Source of the DNA: Maritimibacter fusiformis
Lineage (GTDB): Bacteria > Pseudomonadota > Alphaproteobacteria > Rhodobacterales > Rhodobacteraceae
Assembly: GCF_008086115.1 (NCBI RefSeq)
Contig: NZ_VSIY01000001.1
Span: 62,001 to 126,000, forward strand
Length of the DNA: 64,000 nt
Direction of reading: 5' to 3'
Each line of letters starts with the position of its first letter. Positions within the stretch are counted from its first letter, which is position 1. The notes beneath the pieces were generated by a model. It was not told the origin of the DNA, made no database searches, and saw only the letters and a list, made by a program, of their open reading frames with translations. Of this stretch, positions 17,074 through 28,100 are shown piece by piece. Made by a program: the position numbers and the translations under genes.

Positions 17074-18505
17074 GGATCAGTGCCGCTGCCGCCGCCGCGC
17101 TTTCGACGCCAAACAGGTTCACCACCCCCAGCACCATCGCCGTGGCCGATCCGACCAGCATCACCCAGGCCGCGGGCGACATCGGGGTCTCAATGGTCGT
17201 CTCGCTCTCGCCGAAATACATGTAGTAGACGATGCGCAGGTAGTAGAACGCGCCGATCACCGAGGCGATCACCCCCGCCACCGCCAGCCACATCAGGTCG
17301 GCCTGCACCGCGGCATTGAGCACGTAGAGCTTGCCGAAGAAGCCGACCAGCGGCGGCACCCCGGCCAGCGAGAACAAGAGCACCAGCATCGCCGCGGCCT
17401 TGACCGGCTCGGCCTTGGCGTATTGGTTGAGCGACCGGATATCGACCACGTGCTTGCCGTCGCGCTCCATCGACATGATGAAGGCGAAGGTGCCCACGTT
17501 CATGGTCAGGTAGATCGCCATATAGACCAGCATCGCCTGCACGCCGTAGGCATCGCCCGCCGCCAGGCCCATCAGCGCAAAGCCCATGTGCCCGATCGAG
17601 GAATAGGCCATCAGCCGCTTGAAATCGGTCTGCGCGATGGCCGCCACCGCGCCCAGGAACATCGAGCCCAGCGAGATCAGCACCAGCACCTGTTGCCAGT
17701 CGGCCACCGCCGCCCCGAAGGCGTCGAACAGCACCCGGGCGAACAGCACCATCGCCGCCAGTTTCGGCGCGGTGGCGAAGAAGGCGGCAACCGGCGTCGG
17801 CGCACCTTCGTAGACATCGGGCGTCCACATGTGGAACGGCACTGCCGAGACCTTGAAGGCCAGTGCCGAGATCACGAAGACGAGGCCGAACAGCAGCCCA
17901 AGCCCGACATGCCCGTCGGTCGCCGCGGCGATGATGCCCGAGAACAGCGTGGTTCCGGCATAGCCATAGACCAGCGAGGCACCGTAGAGCAGCAGCCCCG
18001 ACGAGAGCGCGCCGAGGACGAAGTATTTCAGCCCCGCCTCGCTCGACTTCACGCTGTCGCGGTTCATAGCGGCGATGACGTAAAGCGACAGCGATTGCAG
18101 CTCGAGCCCCATGTAGAGCAGCATCAGGTCGCCCGCCGAGACCATCACCATCATCCCCACCGTCGCCAGCGCGACCAGGATCGGGTATTCGAACCGCGCC
18201 ATGCCGCGCCGGGCCAGCACCGCCTCGCCCGCCAGCAGCACCGCGCCGGCGGCGATCAGGATCGCGATCTTGGCAAAGCGCGCATAGCCGTCGTCGAGGA
18301 ACATGCCGCCGAACGCCGCCCCCGGCGTTGCCGTATTGGCCAGGCCGATCCACAGCGCCAGCGCGCCCATCACCCCGGCGGTCAGCCAGGTGAGGGTGCC
18401 GGTCAGCTTGTCCTTGCCGGTGTAGACCGCTCCGATCAGCGCGATCATCGCGTAGACCGCGAGAAGCAGCTCGGGCAGGACGGCTTGAAGGTCGGTCGAG
18501 GTCAT
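17063..18505 (-). CDS. nuoN: NADH-quinone oxidoreductase subunit N
   Basis: Antiporter-like membrane subunit of respiratory complex I, one of three proton-pumping units. The 480-aa protein has about 14 hydrophobic spans. It carries the proton-antiporter core ([20 protein letters not shown] with its glutamate near residue 135, and [20 protein letters not shown] near residue 223), including the buried lysine-rich segment [20 protein letters not shown] near residue 295. Last complex I gene in the operon; it overlaps birA by 11 nt. Confidence 0.96.
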   Translation of the reverse strand: MTSTDLQAVLPELLLAVYAMIALIGAVYTGKDKLTGTLTWLTAGVMGALALWIGLANTATPGAAFGGMFLDDGYARFAKIAILIAAGAVLLAGEAVLARRGMARFEYPILVALATVGMMVMVSAGDLMLLYMGLELQSLSLYVIAAMNRDSVKSSEAGLKYFVLGALSSGLLLYGASLVYGYAGTTLFSGIIAAATDGHVGLGLLFGLVFVISALAFKVSAVPFHMWTPDVYEGAPTPVAAFFATAPKLAAMVLFARVLFDAFGAAVADWQQVLVLISLGSMFLGAVAAIAQTDFKRLMAYSSIGHMGFALMGLAAGDAYGVQAMLVYMAIYLTMNVGTFAFIMSMERDGKHVVDIRSLNQYAKAEPVKAAAMLVLLFSLAGVPPLVGFFGKLYVLNAAVQADLMWLAVAGVIASVIGAFYYLRIVYYMYFGESETTIETPMSPAAWVMLVGSATAMVLGVVNLFGVESAAAAAALILVN

Positions 18506-18516
18506 CGTCTCACCCC

Positions 18517-20055
18517 TTAATGCGAGGTCTGGGCCATTTCCGCGGCTGCGGGAATGGCGGCGTGATATTGGTCGAGAAGCGCGCTGACCGAAGGCCCGAT
18601 GATATCGGTCACCAGGCTCGGATAGACGCCGAGGATCAGGGTCATGGCCACCAGGGGCGCGAAGATCGCCTTTTCACGGCCGGACAGGTCGGTGATGGCC
18701 TTGAGGCTTTCCTTGATCAGGTCCCCCAGCACCACCCGGCGATAGAGCCAGAGCGCGTAAGCCGCCGACAGGATCATCCCCGAGGTGGCAAAAAGCGCGA
18801 CCCAGGTGTTGGCGTGGAACAGGCCCACGAGGGTCAGGAACTCGCCGACAAAGCCCGAGGTGCCGGGCAGGCCGACGTTGGCCATGGTGAAGAACATGAA
18901 CACCAGCGCATAGGCCGGCATCCGGTTCACCAGGCCGCCATAGGCCGAGATATCGCGGGTGTGCATCCGGTCATAGATCACGCCGACGATCAAAAACAGC
19001 GCGGCAGAGACGAAACCGTGGCTGAGCATCTGGAAGATCGCGCCGTCCAGACCCTGCTGGTTCGCCGCGAAGATGCCCGCCGTGACATAGCCCATGTGCG
19101 CCACCGACGAATAGGCGATCAGCTTTTTCATGTCCTCCTGCACCAACGCCACCAGCGAGGTGTAGACGATCGCGATCGCCGCCAGCCACAGCATGAAGGT
19201 CGCCATCACGTCCGCGCCCACCGGGAACATCGGCAGGCTGAAGCGCAGGAAACCGTAGCCGCCCATCTTCAGAAGGATCGCCGCCAGCACCACCGAACCT
19301 GCCGTCGGCGCCTGCACGTGGGCATCCGGCAACCAGGTGTGCACCGGCCACATCGGCAGCTTGACCGCAAAACTCGCAAAAAACGCCAGGAACAGGAGCG
19401 TCTGCGCCCCGCCGACGATCTGGATACCAAGCAGGCTGAAAGTGTCGGAGCCGAAGCTGTGGTTCATCAGGGTCGGAATGTCGGTCGTGCCGGCCTGGGT
19501 GAACATGTAGATCATCGCCACCAGCATCAGCACCGAGCCGAGGAAGGTGTAGAGGAAGAACTTGAACGCGGCATAGATCCGGTCCTTGCCGCCCCAGATG
19601 CCGATGATCAGGAACATCGGGATCAGACCGCCCTCGAAGAACAGGTAGAACAGCACCAGGTCCAGCGCCACGAACACGCCGATCATCAGCGTCTCGAGCA
19701 GGAGGAAGGCGATCATGTATTCCTTGACCCGCGTGGTCACGCCCCAGCAGGCGGCGATGGTGATCGGCATCAGGAAGGTGGTCAGCATCAGAAACAGCAC
19801 CGAGATGCCGTCGACGCCCAGCTTGTAGGTAAAGCCCATGATCCAGGAATATTCCTCGACCATCTGAAAGCCGGTGTCGGCCGGGTCGAAGCGGATCAGA
19901 ACCGCCAGCGAGATCAGGAAGGTCGCCGAGGTCGCCGCCAGCGCCACCCATTTGGCGTTGCGCTGCGCCGCAGGGTCGTCACCGCGCAGAAAGAGCGCCA
20001 GGATCACCGCCGCGACCAGGGGCACGAAGGTGATGATCGAAAGCAGGTTGTCCAT
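18517..20055 (-). CDS. nuoM: NADH-quinone oxidoreductase subunit M
   Basis: Second antiporter-like, proton-translocating membrane subunit of complex I (512 aa, about 14 spans). Family blocks are [20 protein letters not shown] near residue 140, [20 protein letters not shown] near residue 230 and [20 protein letters not shown] near residue 310, with the lysines and glutamate expected on the pumping path. It overlaps the nuoL stop by one base and lies 11 bp before nuoN. Confidence 0.96.
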   Translation of the reverse strand: MDNLLSIITFVPLVAAVILALFLRGDDPAAQRNAKWVALAATSATFLISLAVLIRFDPADTGFQMVEEYSWIMGFTYKLGVDGISVLFLMLTTFLMPITIAACWGVTTRVKEYMIAFLLLETLMIGVFVALDLVLFYLFFEGGLIPMFLIIGIWGGKDRIYAAFKFFLYTFLGSVLMLVAMIYMFTQAGTTDIPTLMNHSFGSDTFSLLGIQIVGGAQTLLFLAFFASFAVKLPMWPVHTWLPDAHVQAPTAGSVVLAAILLKMGGYGFLRFSLPMFPVGADVMATFMLWLAAIAIVYTSLVALVQEDMKKLIAYSSVAHMGYVTAGIFAANQQGLDGAIFQMLSHGFVSAALFLIVGVIYDRMHTRDISAYGGLVNRMPAYALVFMFFTMANVGLPGTSGFVGEFLTLVGLFHANTWVALFATSGMILSAAYALWLYRRVVLGDLIKESLKAITDLSGREKAIFAPLVAMTLILGVYPSLVTDIIGPSVSALLDQYHAAIPAAAEMAQTSH

Positions 20056-22121
20056 CAGTGCGCCCCTCCGGACATAGCGATAATTGTGACAAACACGACG
20101 ATGCCGAGGACCATCGCAAAGGCGTAGGTGAACAGGTAGCCCGACTGCCAGCGTCCGGCGAGCTTGGTGAAGTAGGGCACCGCGCCCATCGCCAGCCAGT
20201 TGATCAGCCCGTCGATGACCGAGCCGTCACCGCGCTTCCACAGGAAACGGCCAAGCGCCCTGGCGGGCCGCACGAAGACGACGTCGTAGATCTCGTCGAA
20301 ATACCACTTGTTGAGCAGGAAGCGGTAGAGATGCGGCTGTGCCTCGGCCAGTCGGCGCGGCATGGCGGGGTTCACGATGTAGAACCACCAGGCCACCAAA
20401 AGGCCGGTCAGCATCGCCACGAAGGGCGAGACCTTGACCCAGGTGGGGGCGTGGTGGGCCTCGTCGATCACGTGGTTGTCCGGGCCCATGAAGATCGCGC
20501 CGACCGGGGCGGTGCCACCGTGCAGATCGGCCGCGGCGGCGTCATCGGTTGCGCCCTCGGCGGGGGCGGCAGCGCCCTCGGCGGCCTCCGCATGCGCCTC
20601 GATCCCGAAGAACGCGTTGACCTTGTCGTGGTCGCCGAAGAACGAGCCATACCAGATCATCCCCGAGAACACCGCGCCAAGCGCCAGCACGCCCAGCGGA
20701 ATGGTCATGACAGCCGGGCTTTCATGCGCATGCTCGTGCGTGTGCTTGTCGCCGCGCGGCTTGCCCCAGAAGGTCATGAACATCAGCCGCCAGCTGTAGA
20801 AACTGGTGAACATCGCCGCGATGACCAGAAGCCAGAAGGCATAGCCGCCCTGGGTGCCGGCCCATGCGCTCTCGATGATCGCGTCCTTGGACAGGAAACC
20901 GGCAAAGCCGATGGTGGTCAGCGGAATGCCGACCCCTGTGATCGCCAGCGTGCCGATCAGCATCGCCCAGAAGGTATAGGGGAACTTCTGACGCAGCCCG
21001 CCGTAATTGCGCATGTCCTGTTCGTGGTGCATCCCGTGGATGATCGAACCGGCGCCAAGAAACAGCATCGCCTTGAAGAAGGCATGCGTCAGCAGGTGGA
21101 ACATCGCCACCGAATAGACGCCGACACCGGCGGCCACGAACATGTAGCCAAGCTGCGACATGGTGGAATAGGCGATCACCCGCTTGATGTCGTTCTGGAC
21201 AAGCCCGATGGTCGCCGCGACGAATGCCGTGGCCGAACCGATCAGCACGATGAAGCCCAGCGTCCAGGGCGCGTATTCCATCAGGGGCGACATCCGGCTG
21301 ACCAGGAAGACACCCGCCGTCACCATCGTCGCGGCGTGGATCAGCGCCGACACCGGGGTCGGGCCTTCCATCGCGTCGGGAAGCCAGGTGTGCAGGAACA
21401 GTTGCGCCGACTTGCCCATCGCGCCGACGAACAAGAGGAACGCCAGCAGGTTGGCGGCGTTCCAGTCGCGCCAGAGGAAATGGAGGTCGGTCTCGGCCAG
21501 CGCCGGCGCGGCGGCGAAGATGTCGTCGAACCGGATCGAGTCGGTCAACAGGAACAGCCCGAAGATCCCCAGCGCAAAGCCGAAGTCGCCGACCCGGTTG
21601 ACCACGAAAGCCTTGATCGCGGCGGCGTTGGCAGAGGGCTTCTTATAGTAGAACCCGATCAGCAGATACGAGGCGAGGCCGACGCCCTCCCAGCCGAAGA
21701 ACATCTGGATCAGGTTGTCCGCCGTCACCAGCGCCAGCATCGCGAAGGTAAAGAGGCTGAGATAGGCAAAGAAACGCGGGCGATAGCTTTCGCCCTCGAA
21801 CTGCGGATCGTCCGCCATGTAGCCGATGGAATAGAGGTGCACGAGGCTCGACACCGTGGTCACGACGACCAGCATGATCGCGGTCAGCCGGTCCAGCCGG
21901 ATGCCCCAGTCGACCGAGAAACTGCCGCTGTCGATCCAGCGCATGATCTGGATGTGCTGCGTGCCCTCGGGCAGGGTCAGGAACACGATCCAGCTCAGGA
22001 AGGCCGCGAGGAACAAGAGCCCCGTGGTCAGGTATTGCGCGCCCTTGTCGCCGATCACCCGGTGGCCAAAGCCCGCGATGATGGCACCCAGAAGCGGGGC
22101 AAAGAGAATGATGCTCGTCAT
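20055..22121 (-). CDS. nuoL: NADH-quinone oxidoreductase subunit L
   Basis: Distal antiporter-like subunit of complex I with the long lateral helix at its C-terminus (688 aa). Signature stretches are [20 protein letters not shown] near residue 125 and [20 protein letters not shown] near residue 240, then [20 protein letters not shown] near residue 320. A hydrophilic, Ala/Glu-rich loop at about residues 515-550 ([20 protein letters not shown]) precedes the final membrane part. Histidine-rich HTHEHAHES near residue 455 is a lineage feature with no known role. Five bases follow nuoK. Confidence 0.96.
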   Translation of the reverse strand: MTSIILFAPLLGAIIAGFGHRVIGDKGAQYLTTGLLFLAAFLSWIVFLTLPEGTQHIQIMRWIDSGSFSVDWGIRLDRLTAIMLVVVTTVSSLVHLYSIGYMADDPQFEGESYRPRFFAYLSLFTFAMLALVTADNLIQMFFGWEGVGLASYLLIGFYYKKPSANAAAIKAFVVNRVGDFGFALGIFGLFLLTDSIRFDDIFAAAPALAETDLHFLWRDWNAANLLAFLLFVGAMGKSAQLFLHTWLPDAMEGPTPVSALIHAATMVTAGVFLVSRMSPLMEYAPWTLGFIVLIGSATAFVAATIGLVQNDIKRVIAYSTMSQLGYMFVAAGVGVYSVAMFHLLTHAFFKAMLFLGAGSIIHGMHHEQDMRNYGGLRQKFPYTFWAMLIGTLAITGVGIPLTTIGFAGFLSKDAIIESAWAGTQGGYAFWLLVIAAMFTSFYSWRLMFMTFWGKPRGDKHTHEHAHESPAVMTIPLGVLALGAVFSGMIWYGSFFGDHDKVNAFFGIEAHAEAAEGAAAPAEGATDDAAAADLHGGTAPVGAIFMGPDNHVIDEAHHAPTWVKVSPFVAMLTGLLVAWWFYIVNPAMPRRLAEAQPHLYRFLLNKWYFDEIYDVVFVRPARALGRFLWKRGDGSVIDGLINWLAMGAVPYFTKLAGRWQSGYLFTYAFAMVLGIVVFVTIIAMSGGAH

Positions 22122-22126
22122 CTGGG

Positions 22127-22432
22127 TCAGCCTTTCATCACGTTGACATCTTCCACCGCGATGGTGCCGCGGTTGCGGAAGAAGCTCACCAGGATCGCCA
22201 GGCCGATCGCCGCTTCGGCGGCGGCGACCGTCAGCACGAAGAGGGTAAAGACCTGCCCGACCAGATCGCCAAGATAGGAGGAGAAGGCCACCAGGTTGAT
22301 ATTGACCGCCAGCAGCATCAACTCGATCGACATGAGCAGGATGATGACGTTCTTGCGGTTCAGGAAAAGCCCGAAGATGCCGATGACGAACAACGCCGCG
22401 GCGACCGCCAGGTAATGTTCAAGTCCAACCAT
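22127..22432 (-). CDS. nuoK: NADH-quinone oxidoreductase subunit K
   Basis: Small three-span membrane subunit of complex I (101 aa, the family length). The second helix [17 protein letters not shown] carries the conserved glutamate near residue 36, and [20 protein letters not shown] carries the second near residue 72. It is followed by nuoL after 5 bp. An 82-bp gap with a hairpin separates it from nuoJ. Confidence 0.97.
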   Translation of the reverse strand: MVGLEHYLAVAAALFVIGIFGLFLNRKNVIILLMSIELMLLAVNINLVAFSSYLGDLVGQVFTLFVLTVAAAEAAIGLAILVSFFRNRGTIAVEDVNVMKG

Positions 22433-22472
22433 AGTGTCCCTCTGGGCCCTTGGCCCGTTTCCTTGTCGTCCC

Positions 22473-22490
22473 GGCCCGGCAATCCGGGCC
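22473..22490 (-). promoter_or_regulatory. Intra-operon hairpin between nuoJ and nuoK
   Basis: GGCCCGG and CCGGGCC are perfect 7-bp arms around a CAAT loop, in the longest gap (82 bp) between core subunit genes of the nuo operon's 3' half. There is no T-run. It could be an RNA-processing or stability element; nothing in the sequence proves this. Confidence 0.35.
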
Positions 22491-22514
22491 TGTTGTCGTC
22501 ACGCGAGGCGGGTC

Positions 22515-23129
22515 TTAAAGCCCCTGCCCCGGTTTCACGTCGATCATCTCCAGCGACTTGGCCGGGTCGCGATACATCTGTGACAGCACGTCCTGACGCT
22601 TGACGTTGGTGCGGTGGCGCAGGGTCAGCAGGATGGCCCCGATCATCGCCACCAGCAGGATCAGCCCGGCCAGTTGGAACAGGATCAGGTAGTCGTCGTA
22701 GATCACCAGCCCGAGCGCCGCGGTGTTGTGGATCTCGTCCATCGCCGGGGTCAACGAGGCACGCGCCGCCTCGGCCCCGTCGGAGAACTGCCAGGTGCCG
22801 AAGATCATGCCAAGCTCGATCAGCAGGACCACGCCGATCAGCATCGCGATCGGGATCTGCTTGGCCATGCCGGCGCGCAACGCCGCGAAATCGACGTCGA
22901 GCATCATCACCACGAACAGGAACAGCACCGCCACCGCGCCGACGTAGACGATCATCATCAGCATGGCGAGGAACTCGGCGCCGAGCAGCACGAACAGCCC
23001 CGCCGAGCCGACGAAAGCGGTGATCAGCCACAGGACCGAATGCACCGGGTTGCGGCTGAGAACGGTGAACATCCCGCCCGCGACCGTGGTCAGCGCGAAA
23101 ACGTAAAAGGCGAAATCGGCAACGCTCAT
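22515..23129 (-). CDS. nuoJ: NADH-quinone oxidoreductase subunit J
   Basis: Membrane subunit of complex I (204 aa, five spans) at the junction of the proton channel. [20 protein letters not shown] at the N-terminus and [20 protein letters not shown] near residue 55 (with the pi-bulge glycine/tyrosine) are typical. It overlaps the upstream carboxymuconolactone-decarboxylase-like gene by 4 nt, so the two are translationally coupled. Confidence 0.96.
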   Translation of the reverse strand: MSVADFAFYVFALTTVAGGMFTVLSRNPVHSVLWLITAFVGSAGLFVLLGAEFLAMLMMIVYVGAVAVLFLFVVMMLDVDFAALRAGMAKQIPIAMLIGVVLLIELGMIFGTWQFSDGAEAARASLTPAMDEIHNTAALGLVIYDDYLILFQLAGLILLVAMIGAILLTLRHRTNVKRQDVLSQMYRDPAKSLEMIDVKPGQGL

Positions 23130-23539
23130 GCGCCTCCCTCCTCTTTGTCAGTCTCGGCAAAGACGCCCTGGGCCAGTTCGAGCGCACGGTTCATCGCCGG
23201 CAACCCGCCCAGCATCGACATCTGATAGATCACCTCGGCGATCTCCTTCTGGCTGGCGCCCGCCTCGACCAGGTGGCGCACTGTCACCTTGATCTGCGGC
23301 TCGGCCATCGAACCTTGCGCGACCAGGCCGGCCAGCGTGATCATCAGACGGGTCTTGGCGTCCAGCCCGTCGGGGTTGAAGGCATTGCCGAACATCGCCT
23401 CCATCCAGTCGCGCGGCATGGTCGGAAACATCGCCTCCATGCCCTGCGGCTTGAAGGTCTCGAGCGCCGGGTTGAACGCGCGCAGCATCGCGGCCCCCTG
23501 CTCCATCATCGCGCTGTATGTCTTGGCGAAATCGTTCAT
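23126..23539 (-). CDS. Carboxymuconolactone decarboxylase-family protein within nuo operon
   Basis: Protein of 137 aa with a CMD/AhpD-like fold, [19 protein letters not shown] followed by [20 protein letters not shown] and [20 protein letters not shown]. The CxxC pair of AhpD peroxidases is absent, so it is unlikely to be an alkylhydroperoxidase. ATG 23539 overlaps the nuoI stop by 4 nt, and its own stop overlaps nuoJ by 4 nt, locking it between two core subunit genes. A role in complex I assembly or quinone handling is possible but only inferred from position. The longer frame upstream lies inside nuoI and was rejected. Confidence 0.85.
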   Translation of the reverse strand: MNDFAKTYSAMMEQGAAMLRAFNPALETFKPQGMEAMFPTMPRDWMEAMFGNAFNPDGLDAKTRLMITLAGLVAQGSMAEPQIKVTVRHLVEAGASQKEIAEVIYQMSMLGGLPAMNRALELAQGVFAETDKEEGGA

Positions 23540-24030
23540 CGGTAGGGCGCATCCAGTTCGAGGTTGCGGGCGATTTCGGCCTCCCAGCGTTCGCCGTTCG
23601 CCAGCAGCTTGTCCTTGTCGTAGAACAGCTCTTCGCGGGTCTCGGTCGAGTATTCGAAATTCGGCCCCTCGACGATGGCATCGACCGGGCAGGCCTCTTC
23701 GCAGAAGCCGCAGTAGATGCACTTGGTCATGTCGATGTCATAGCGCGTGGTGCGGCGGCTGCCGTCCTCGCGGGGTTCCGCATCGATGGTGATCGCCTGG
23801 GCCGGGCAGATCGCCTCGCACAGCTTGCAGGCGATGCAGCGTTCCTCGCCGTTGGGATAGCGGCGCAGCGCGTGTTCGCCGCGAAAACGCGGGCTCAGCG
23901 GGCCTTTTTCATGCGGGTAGTTCAGCGTGGCCTTGGGCTTGAAGAAGTATTTCAGCCCGACCTTGAACCCCAGGATCCAGTCACCCAGCAGGAAATACCA
24001 CGCCGCGCGCCGATAATCAGTCGTCGCCAT
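23536..24030 (-). CDS. nuoI: NADH-quinone oxidoreductase subunit I
   Basis: Peripheral-arm subunit with two [4Fe-4S] clusters (N6a, N6b) that carries electrons toward the quinone site; 164 aa. The two ferredoxin motifs are [17 protein letters not shown] near residue 60 and [16 protein letters not shown] near residue 100. ATG 24030 (MATTDYRR) has GGAGG four bases before it; the frame four residues longer has no ribosome site. One base separates it from nuoH. Confidence 0.97.
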   Translation of the reverse strand: MATTDYRRAAWYFLLGDWILGFKVGLKYFFKPKATLNYPHEKGPLSPRFRGEHALRRYPNGEERCIACKLCEAICPAQAITIDAEPREDGSRRTTRYDIDMTKCIYCGFCEEACPVDAIVEGPNFEYSTETREELFYDKDKLLANGERWEAEIARNLELDAPYR

Positions 24031-24031
24031 G

Positions 24032-25069
24032 TCAGCCTCCAATGGTCCAGCGGGCCCAGAAGCCCCCCAGAACCTCGTATTTTGCCAGGAATGCCACGAT
24101 CACCACCCAGGCCAGGCTGAGCGGCAGGAACACTTTCCAACCGATCCGCATCAACTGGTCGTAGCGGTAACGCGGCGTGATCGCCTTCACCATCGCGAAG
24201 ATGAAGAAGAAGAAGAAGATCTTGGCGAGCAGCCACAGGATGCCGTCCGGCAAGCCCGGGATGGGCGACAGCCAGCCGCCGAAGAACAGGATCGAGATCA
24301 GCGTGCACATCAGCACGATGGCAACGTATTCGCCGATCATGAACAGCAGGTAGGGGGTCGAGGAATACTCGACCATGAAGCCCGCCACCAGTTCCGATTC
24401 CGCCTCCGGCAGGTCGAATGGCGGGCGGTTGGTCTCGGCCAGCGCCGAGATCAGGAACAGGAACACCATCGGGAAATGCGGCAGCCAATACCAGCTCAGA
24501 AGCCCCGCGCCGGCCTGTGCGTTGACGATGTCGCCGAAGTTGAGCGAGCCGGTCGAGATGATCACGCCGATGATGATCAGCCCGATCGACACCTCGTAGG
24601 AGATCATCTGCGCCGCCGAACGCAGCGCGCCCATGAACGGGTATTTCGAGTTCGACGCCCAGCCGCCCATGATCACGCCGTAGACCTCGAGCGAGGACAC
24701 CGCGAAGACGAAGAGGATCGCCACGTTGATATCGGCCAGAACCCAGCCATCGTTGAACGGGATCACCGCCCAGGCGACCAGGGCCAGCACCAGGCTCAGC
24801 ATCGGGGCGAGGAAAAAGACGAACTTGTCCGCCCCCGCCGGCACTACGATTTCCTTGAACACGAACTTGAAGAAGTCGGCGAAGCTCTGCAGCAGACCGA
24901 AGGCACCGACCACGTTCGGACCCCGGCGCAGCTGCACCGCCGCCCAGACCTTGCGGTCGAACCACAGAAGGAACGCCAACGCCACCAGAAGCGGCACGAC
25001 GATCAGCAGCACCAGCCCGAGGGTCACCAGCGCGATCCCCAAATTCGTTGTCGTAAAGAACTCAATCAT
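24032..25069 (-). CDS. nuoH: NADH-quinone oxidoreductase subunit H
   Basis: Membrane subunit that, with NuoB and NuoD, builds the quinone-binding chamber (345 aa, eight spans). [20 protein letters not shown] near residue 40, [20 protein letters not shown] near residue 145, and [20 protein letters not shown] near residue 213 are the conserved, acidic-residue-rich loops. An 11-bp gap follows the small lipoprotein gene upstream. Confidence 0.97.
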   Translation of the reverse strand: MIEFFTTTNLGIALVTLGLVLLIVVPLLVALAFLLWFDRKVWAAVQLRRGPNVVGAFGLLQSFADFFKFVFKEIVVPAGADKFVFFLAPMLSLVLALVAWAVIPFNDGWVLADINVAILFVFAVSSLEVYGVIMGGWASNSKYPFMGALRSAAQMISYEVSIGLIIIGVIISTGSLNFGDIVNAQAGAGLLSWYWLPHFPMVFLFLISALAETNRPPFDLPEAESELVAGFMVEYSSTPYLLFMIGEYVAIVLMCTLISILFFGGWLSPIPGLPDGILWLLAKIFFFFFIFAMVKAITPRYRYDQLMRIGWKVFLPLSLAWVVIVAFLAKYEVLGGFWARWTIGG

Positions 25070-25080
25070 CTGGTCATGCC

Positions 25081-25506
25081 TCAGATCGTCGGGATTCGGT
25101 TTTCTTCGCAGGCCGCGACGGTGACTTCCGCGTCAATCGTCCGCAGCCCCTCTGGCAGCGCGTCGGAGATGACGAATACCGCGTCGCCTTCCCACATGCC
25201 GCCTCTCATGTCCACATTGGTCCGCACGTGGCGGGCAAATCCGTAGCCCCGGATCAGCGCGTATTGCGCCGCGGCGCATTCGCCGTATTTCGCCACGTCC
25301 TCGTTGTCGCGCGCACCCTTCATCTTCACCCGGAACGACACCAGGTCGCCGTCCAGCAGCGCGGTCTCGATCCCGAGGTATTCGGGATTGAACGGCGCAT
25401 CGGCCCGCGTCGCCGGATCGGCCTCCGGCTCGCAGGCCGCCAGCCCGAGCAGGGCAACCGCCCCGAATGTCGCGCGCGACAGGATATGGCGGGTGCCAAG
25501 GGTCAT
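25081..25506 (-). CDS. Small putative lipoprotein between nuoG and nuoH
   Basis: Uncharacterised 141-aa protein. The N-terminus ends in [15 protein letters not shown], a lipobox (LAAC) that predicts lipidation at cysteine 25 and export. The mature part has [20 protein letters not shown], then [10 protein letters not shown], and three further cysteines (GECAAAQ, VAACEEN), compatible with one disulfide. Its ATG overlaps the nuoG stop by 4 nt, so it is expressed with complex I. I do not recognise a named domain. An envelope protein made with the complex, or a lineage-specific passenger, are both possible. Confidence 0.7.
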   Translation of the reverse strand: MTLGTRHILSRATFGAVALLGLAACEPEADPATRADAPFNPEYLGIETALLDGDLVSFRVKMKGARDNEDVAKYGECAAAQYALIRGYGFARHVRTNVDMRGGMWEGDAVFVISDALPEGLRTIDAEVTVAACEENRIPTI

Positions 25507-27524
25507 TCCGCCGCCATCTCTCCGCGCGCCTGGGCTTTCGCCAGCGCCGAGGCGTCGGCCATCACGGTCGAGGCCCGCGCGATCGGGTTGGTCAGGTAGA
25601 AGTCCTTGATCGGGTTGCGGAACGTGGCCTTGCCCGGGGTCTTGGCCGGCAACGGCTGCCAGTCGTTTTCCGGCACCCGGTCGACTTCGGCCAGATGCGG
25701 CACGGCCTGAACCAATGCGCCGCGCAGCGCGATCAGGCTGTCCCAGGGCAGGGTCGCGCCAAGCTCGGCGGAGAGCGCGCGCAGGATCGCCCAGTTTTCC
25801 TTGGCCTGGCCCGGCGGGAAGTTCGCCCGAAGCGCCAGTTGCGGCCGCCCCTCGGTGTTGACGAACAGCCCCGATTCCTCGGTATAGGCCGCGCCCGGCA
25901 GGATGATGTCGGCCCGGTGCGCGCCGCGGTCGCCGTGCGAACCCATGTAGATCACGGTGGGCCCGGCGTCGATGTCGATCTCGTCGGCCCCCATGTTGAA
26001 GATCACGTCGGCGCCGTCGGTGGCGGCCGCCATGCCCCCCTCGCAGGTGGCGCCCACGTCCATCGCGCCGACCCGGCCCGCCGCCGTGTGCAGCACCATG
26101 AATTTCGACCCCGTGGCCTCGGCCAGTTGCATCGCGGCGGCCAGCACCGCCTCGCCATCGGCCTCGTTGATCGCGCCCTGACCGATCACCACCACCGAAG
26201 GCACGTCGAGCACCTTGGTGAAGTCACGATCCAGCAGCCCCATCAGCGCCGCCCGGTCGCCGCCCACATAGGAATAATCATAGGTCAGATCGACCTGTTC
26301 CCCGACCAGCCCGATCTCGGCGCCACGCAGCCACGCCTTGCGGATGCGCGCGTTCAGAACCGGGGATTCGTCACGCGGATTGGTGCCGATCAGTTGGATC
26401 ATCATTGCGTGTTCAAGATCTTCGATGGTCGCGGTGCCGACATAGCCCGAACGGTTGCCCGCCGGCAACCTGGCCCCGTCGGTGCGGCACTCGACATTGC
26501 CGCCCAGCCCCTCGATCACCTGTTTCAGGCTGAACGCGGCCTCGGTCGGGGCAAGGTCGCCCACGAGACCGGCCAGTTTGGTCGCCCCCTTCATCGCGGC
26601 GGCGGTGGCGGCCAGAGCCTCGGGCCAGTCGACCGGGGTCAGCTTGCCGTCCTTGCGCACATAGGGCCGGTCGAGCCGCTGGCGGCGCAGCCCGTCCCAG
26701 ACAAAGCGCGTCTTGTCGGAAATCCATTCCTCGTTCACGCCGTCATGGTTGCGCGGCAGGATGCGCATCACTTCGCGGCCCTTGGCATCGACCCGGATGT
26801 TCGACCCGAGCGCGTCCATCACGTCGATGGTCTCGGTCTTGCGCAGCTCCCAGGGCCTTGCGTTGAAGGCATAGGGCTTGGATGTCAGCGCCCCGACCGG
26901 GCACAGGTCGATGATGTTGCCCTGCAGGTTCGAGCCCAGCGTCTGGTTCAGATAGCTGGTGATCTCGGCGTCCTCGCCACGTCCGGTCTGGCCCATCTGC
27001 GAGATCCCGGCGACCTCGGTGGTGAAGCGCACGCAGCGGGTGCAGGAAATGCAGCGCGTCATCGTGGTGGCCACCAGCGGGCCGAGGTCCAGATCCTCGG
27101 ATGCGCGCTTGGGTTCGCGGAAGCGCGAGAAATCGACGCCGTAGGCAATCGCCTGGTCCTGCAGGTCGCATTCGCCGCCCTGGTCGCAGATCGGGCAGTC
27201 GAGCGGGTGGTTGATGAGCAGGAACTCCATCACCCCTTCGCGCGCCTTCTTGACCATCGGGCTGTTGGTGCGCACCACCGGCGGCTCGCCCTCGGGCCCG
27301 GGGCGCAGATCCTTGACCTGCATGGCGCAGGAAGCGGTCGGCTTGGGCGGGCCGCCCACGACCTCGACCAGGCACATGCGGCAGTTGCCGGCGATCGACA
27401 GGCGCTCGTGATAGCAGAACCGCGGCACCTCGATGCCCGCGATGTCACAAGCCTGCAGGATGGTCATCGCGCCATCCACCTCAAGCTCTTCACCGTCGAT
27501 GACGATTTTTTTCAGGTCGCTCAT
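25503..27524 (-). CDS. nuoG: NADH-quinone oxidoreductase subunit G
   Basis: Large Fe-S subunit of the NADH-oxidising module (673 aa). N-terminal [2Fe-2S] cysteines are in [20 protein letters not shown], the His-Cys3 [4Fe-4S] motif is [17 protein letters not shown] near residue 110, and [16 protein letters not shown] with [14 protein letters not shown] supplies the next cluster. The remainder is the molybdopterin-oxidoreductase-like domain without catalytic role. ATG 27524 has AGAAGG upstream. It follows an uncharacterised 159-aa gene and is followed by the lipoprotein gene with a 4-nt overlap. Confidence 0.96.
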   Translation of the reverse strand: MSDLKKIVIDGEELEVDGAMTILQACDIAGIEVPRFCYHERLSIAGNCRMCLVEVVGGPPKPTASCAMQVKDLRPGPEGEPPVVRTNSPMVKKAREGVMEFLLINHPLDCPICDQGGECDLQDQAIAYGVDFSRFREPKRASEDLDLGPLVATTMTRCISCTRCVRFTTEVAGISQMGQTGRGEDAEITSYLNQTLGSNLQGNIIDLCPVGALTSKPYAFNARPWELRKTETIDVMDALGSNIRVDAKGREVMRILPRNHDGVNEEWISDKTRFVWDGLRRQRLDRPYVRKDGKLTPVDWPEALAATAAAMKGATKLAGLVGDLAPTEAAFSLKQVIEGLGGNVECRTDGARLPAGNRSGYVGTATIEDLEHAMMIQLIGTNPRDESPVLNARIRKAWLRGAEIGLVGEQVDLTYDYSYVGGDRAALMGLLDRDFTKVLDVPSVVVIGQGAINEADGEAVLAAAMQLAEATGSKFMVLHTAAGRVGAMDVGATCEGGMAAATDGADVIFNMGADEIDIDAGPTVIYMGSHGDRGAHRADIILPGAAYTEESGLFVNTEGRPQLALRANFPPGQAKENWAILRALSAELGATLPWDSLIALRGALVQAVPHLAEVDRVPENDWQPLPAKTPGKATFRNPIKDFYLTNPIARASTVMADASALAKAQARGEMAAE

Positions 27525-27614
27525 TTCAAACCTTCTCGACTTTGCCGCCGCATCGGGCGGTATCCGCATTGTCGCAGCCAATTCCGGGGGTCGGCAGGGT
27601 CCACATCCGGCACA

Positions 27615-28094
27615 TCATTGCCACCACTCCGCATCGACCGCGGGGCACTGCGCGTCCACCCGGTAGAGGCCCGGCTCCGCATGCTCGACCCGGACACCGG
27701 ACAGGGCATCGGCGTCGACCGACGGGCAGACCGCCGTGATCGCGCCGCGCACGAACAGCAGCGTGTCGGCGGGGGCAAGGCCGGACGCCTCGATGAATTC
27801 CACCTCGAACACGCCCTTGACCCCGTCCCAGTGCAGCCGCGCCTCTTCGCCGTTCTCGTCGATGAAACGCTCTTCTCCGCCGGTCACGATCTCGGGGAAA
27901 TATGACACAGCCGCGCGCGCGCCGCTGTCCGTGTCGCGCACAGTCTTGGTCAGGGCAGAGGTCCAGCCGTCATCGGCCAGGCTGCCGGCAACGGACGCGC
28001 CGGCCATCAAGGCCGACACCACCCAGACACCGCCCGGCAACGCGTATCCCCGCGCGCCCGGCATCCGGTGAGCTGTTGTGGCTGCCCGCATCAT
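27615..28094 (-). CDS. Uncharacterised protein between nuoF and nuoG
   Basis: Hypothetical protein of 159 aa (158 if the second ATG is used). A hydrophobic segment VWVVSALMAGASVAGSLA at residues 23-40 suggests a membrane anchor or signal sequence preceded by a basic stretch. The rest is acidic and soluble, with FEVEFIEASGLAPADTLLFV and two cysteines (AVCPSV, AQCPAV). Its frame is free of overlap with core genes and lies 6 bp after nuoF, so it is transcribed with complex I. No family recognised; codon usage looks like its neighbours. Confidence 0.6.
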   Translation of the reverse strand: MMRAATTAHRMPGARGYALPGGVWVVSALMAGASVAGSLADDGWTSALTKTVRDTDSGARAAVSYFPEIVTGGEERFIDENGEEARLHWDGVKGVFEVEFIEASGLAPADTLLFVRGAITAVCPSVDADALSGVRVEHAEPGLYRVDAQCPAVDAEWWQ

Positions 28095-28100
28095 CCGCCG

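Noticed and set aside
23540-23722. N-terminal extension of the CMD-like protein
   Set aside because: Those codons lie inside nuoI in another frame; ATG 23539 with a 4-nt overlap is the natural start.
27521-27778. 85-codon minus-strand frame between nuoG and the 159-aa gene
   Set aside because: It overlaps the 159-aa gene out of frame and is Arg/Ser/Pro-rich low complexity, typical of a GC shadow.
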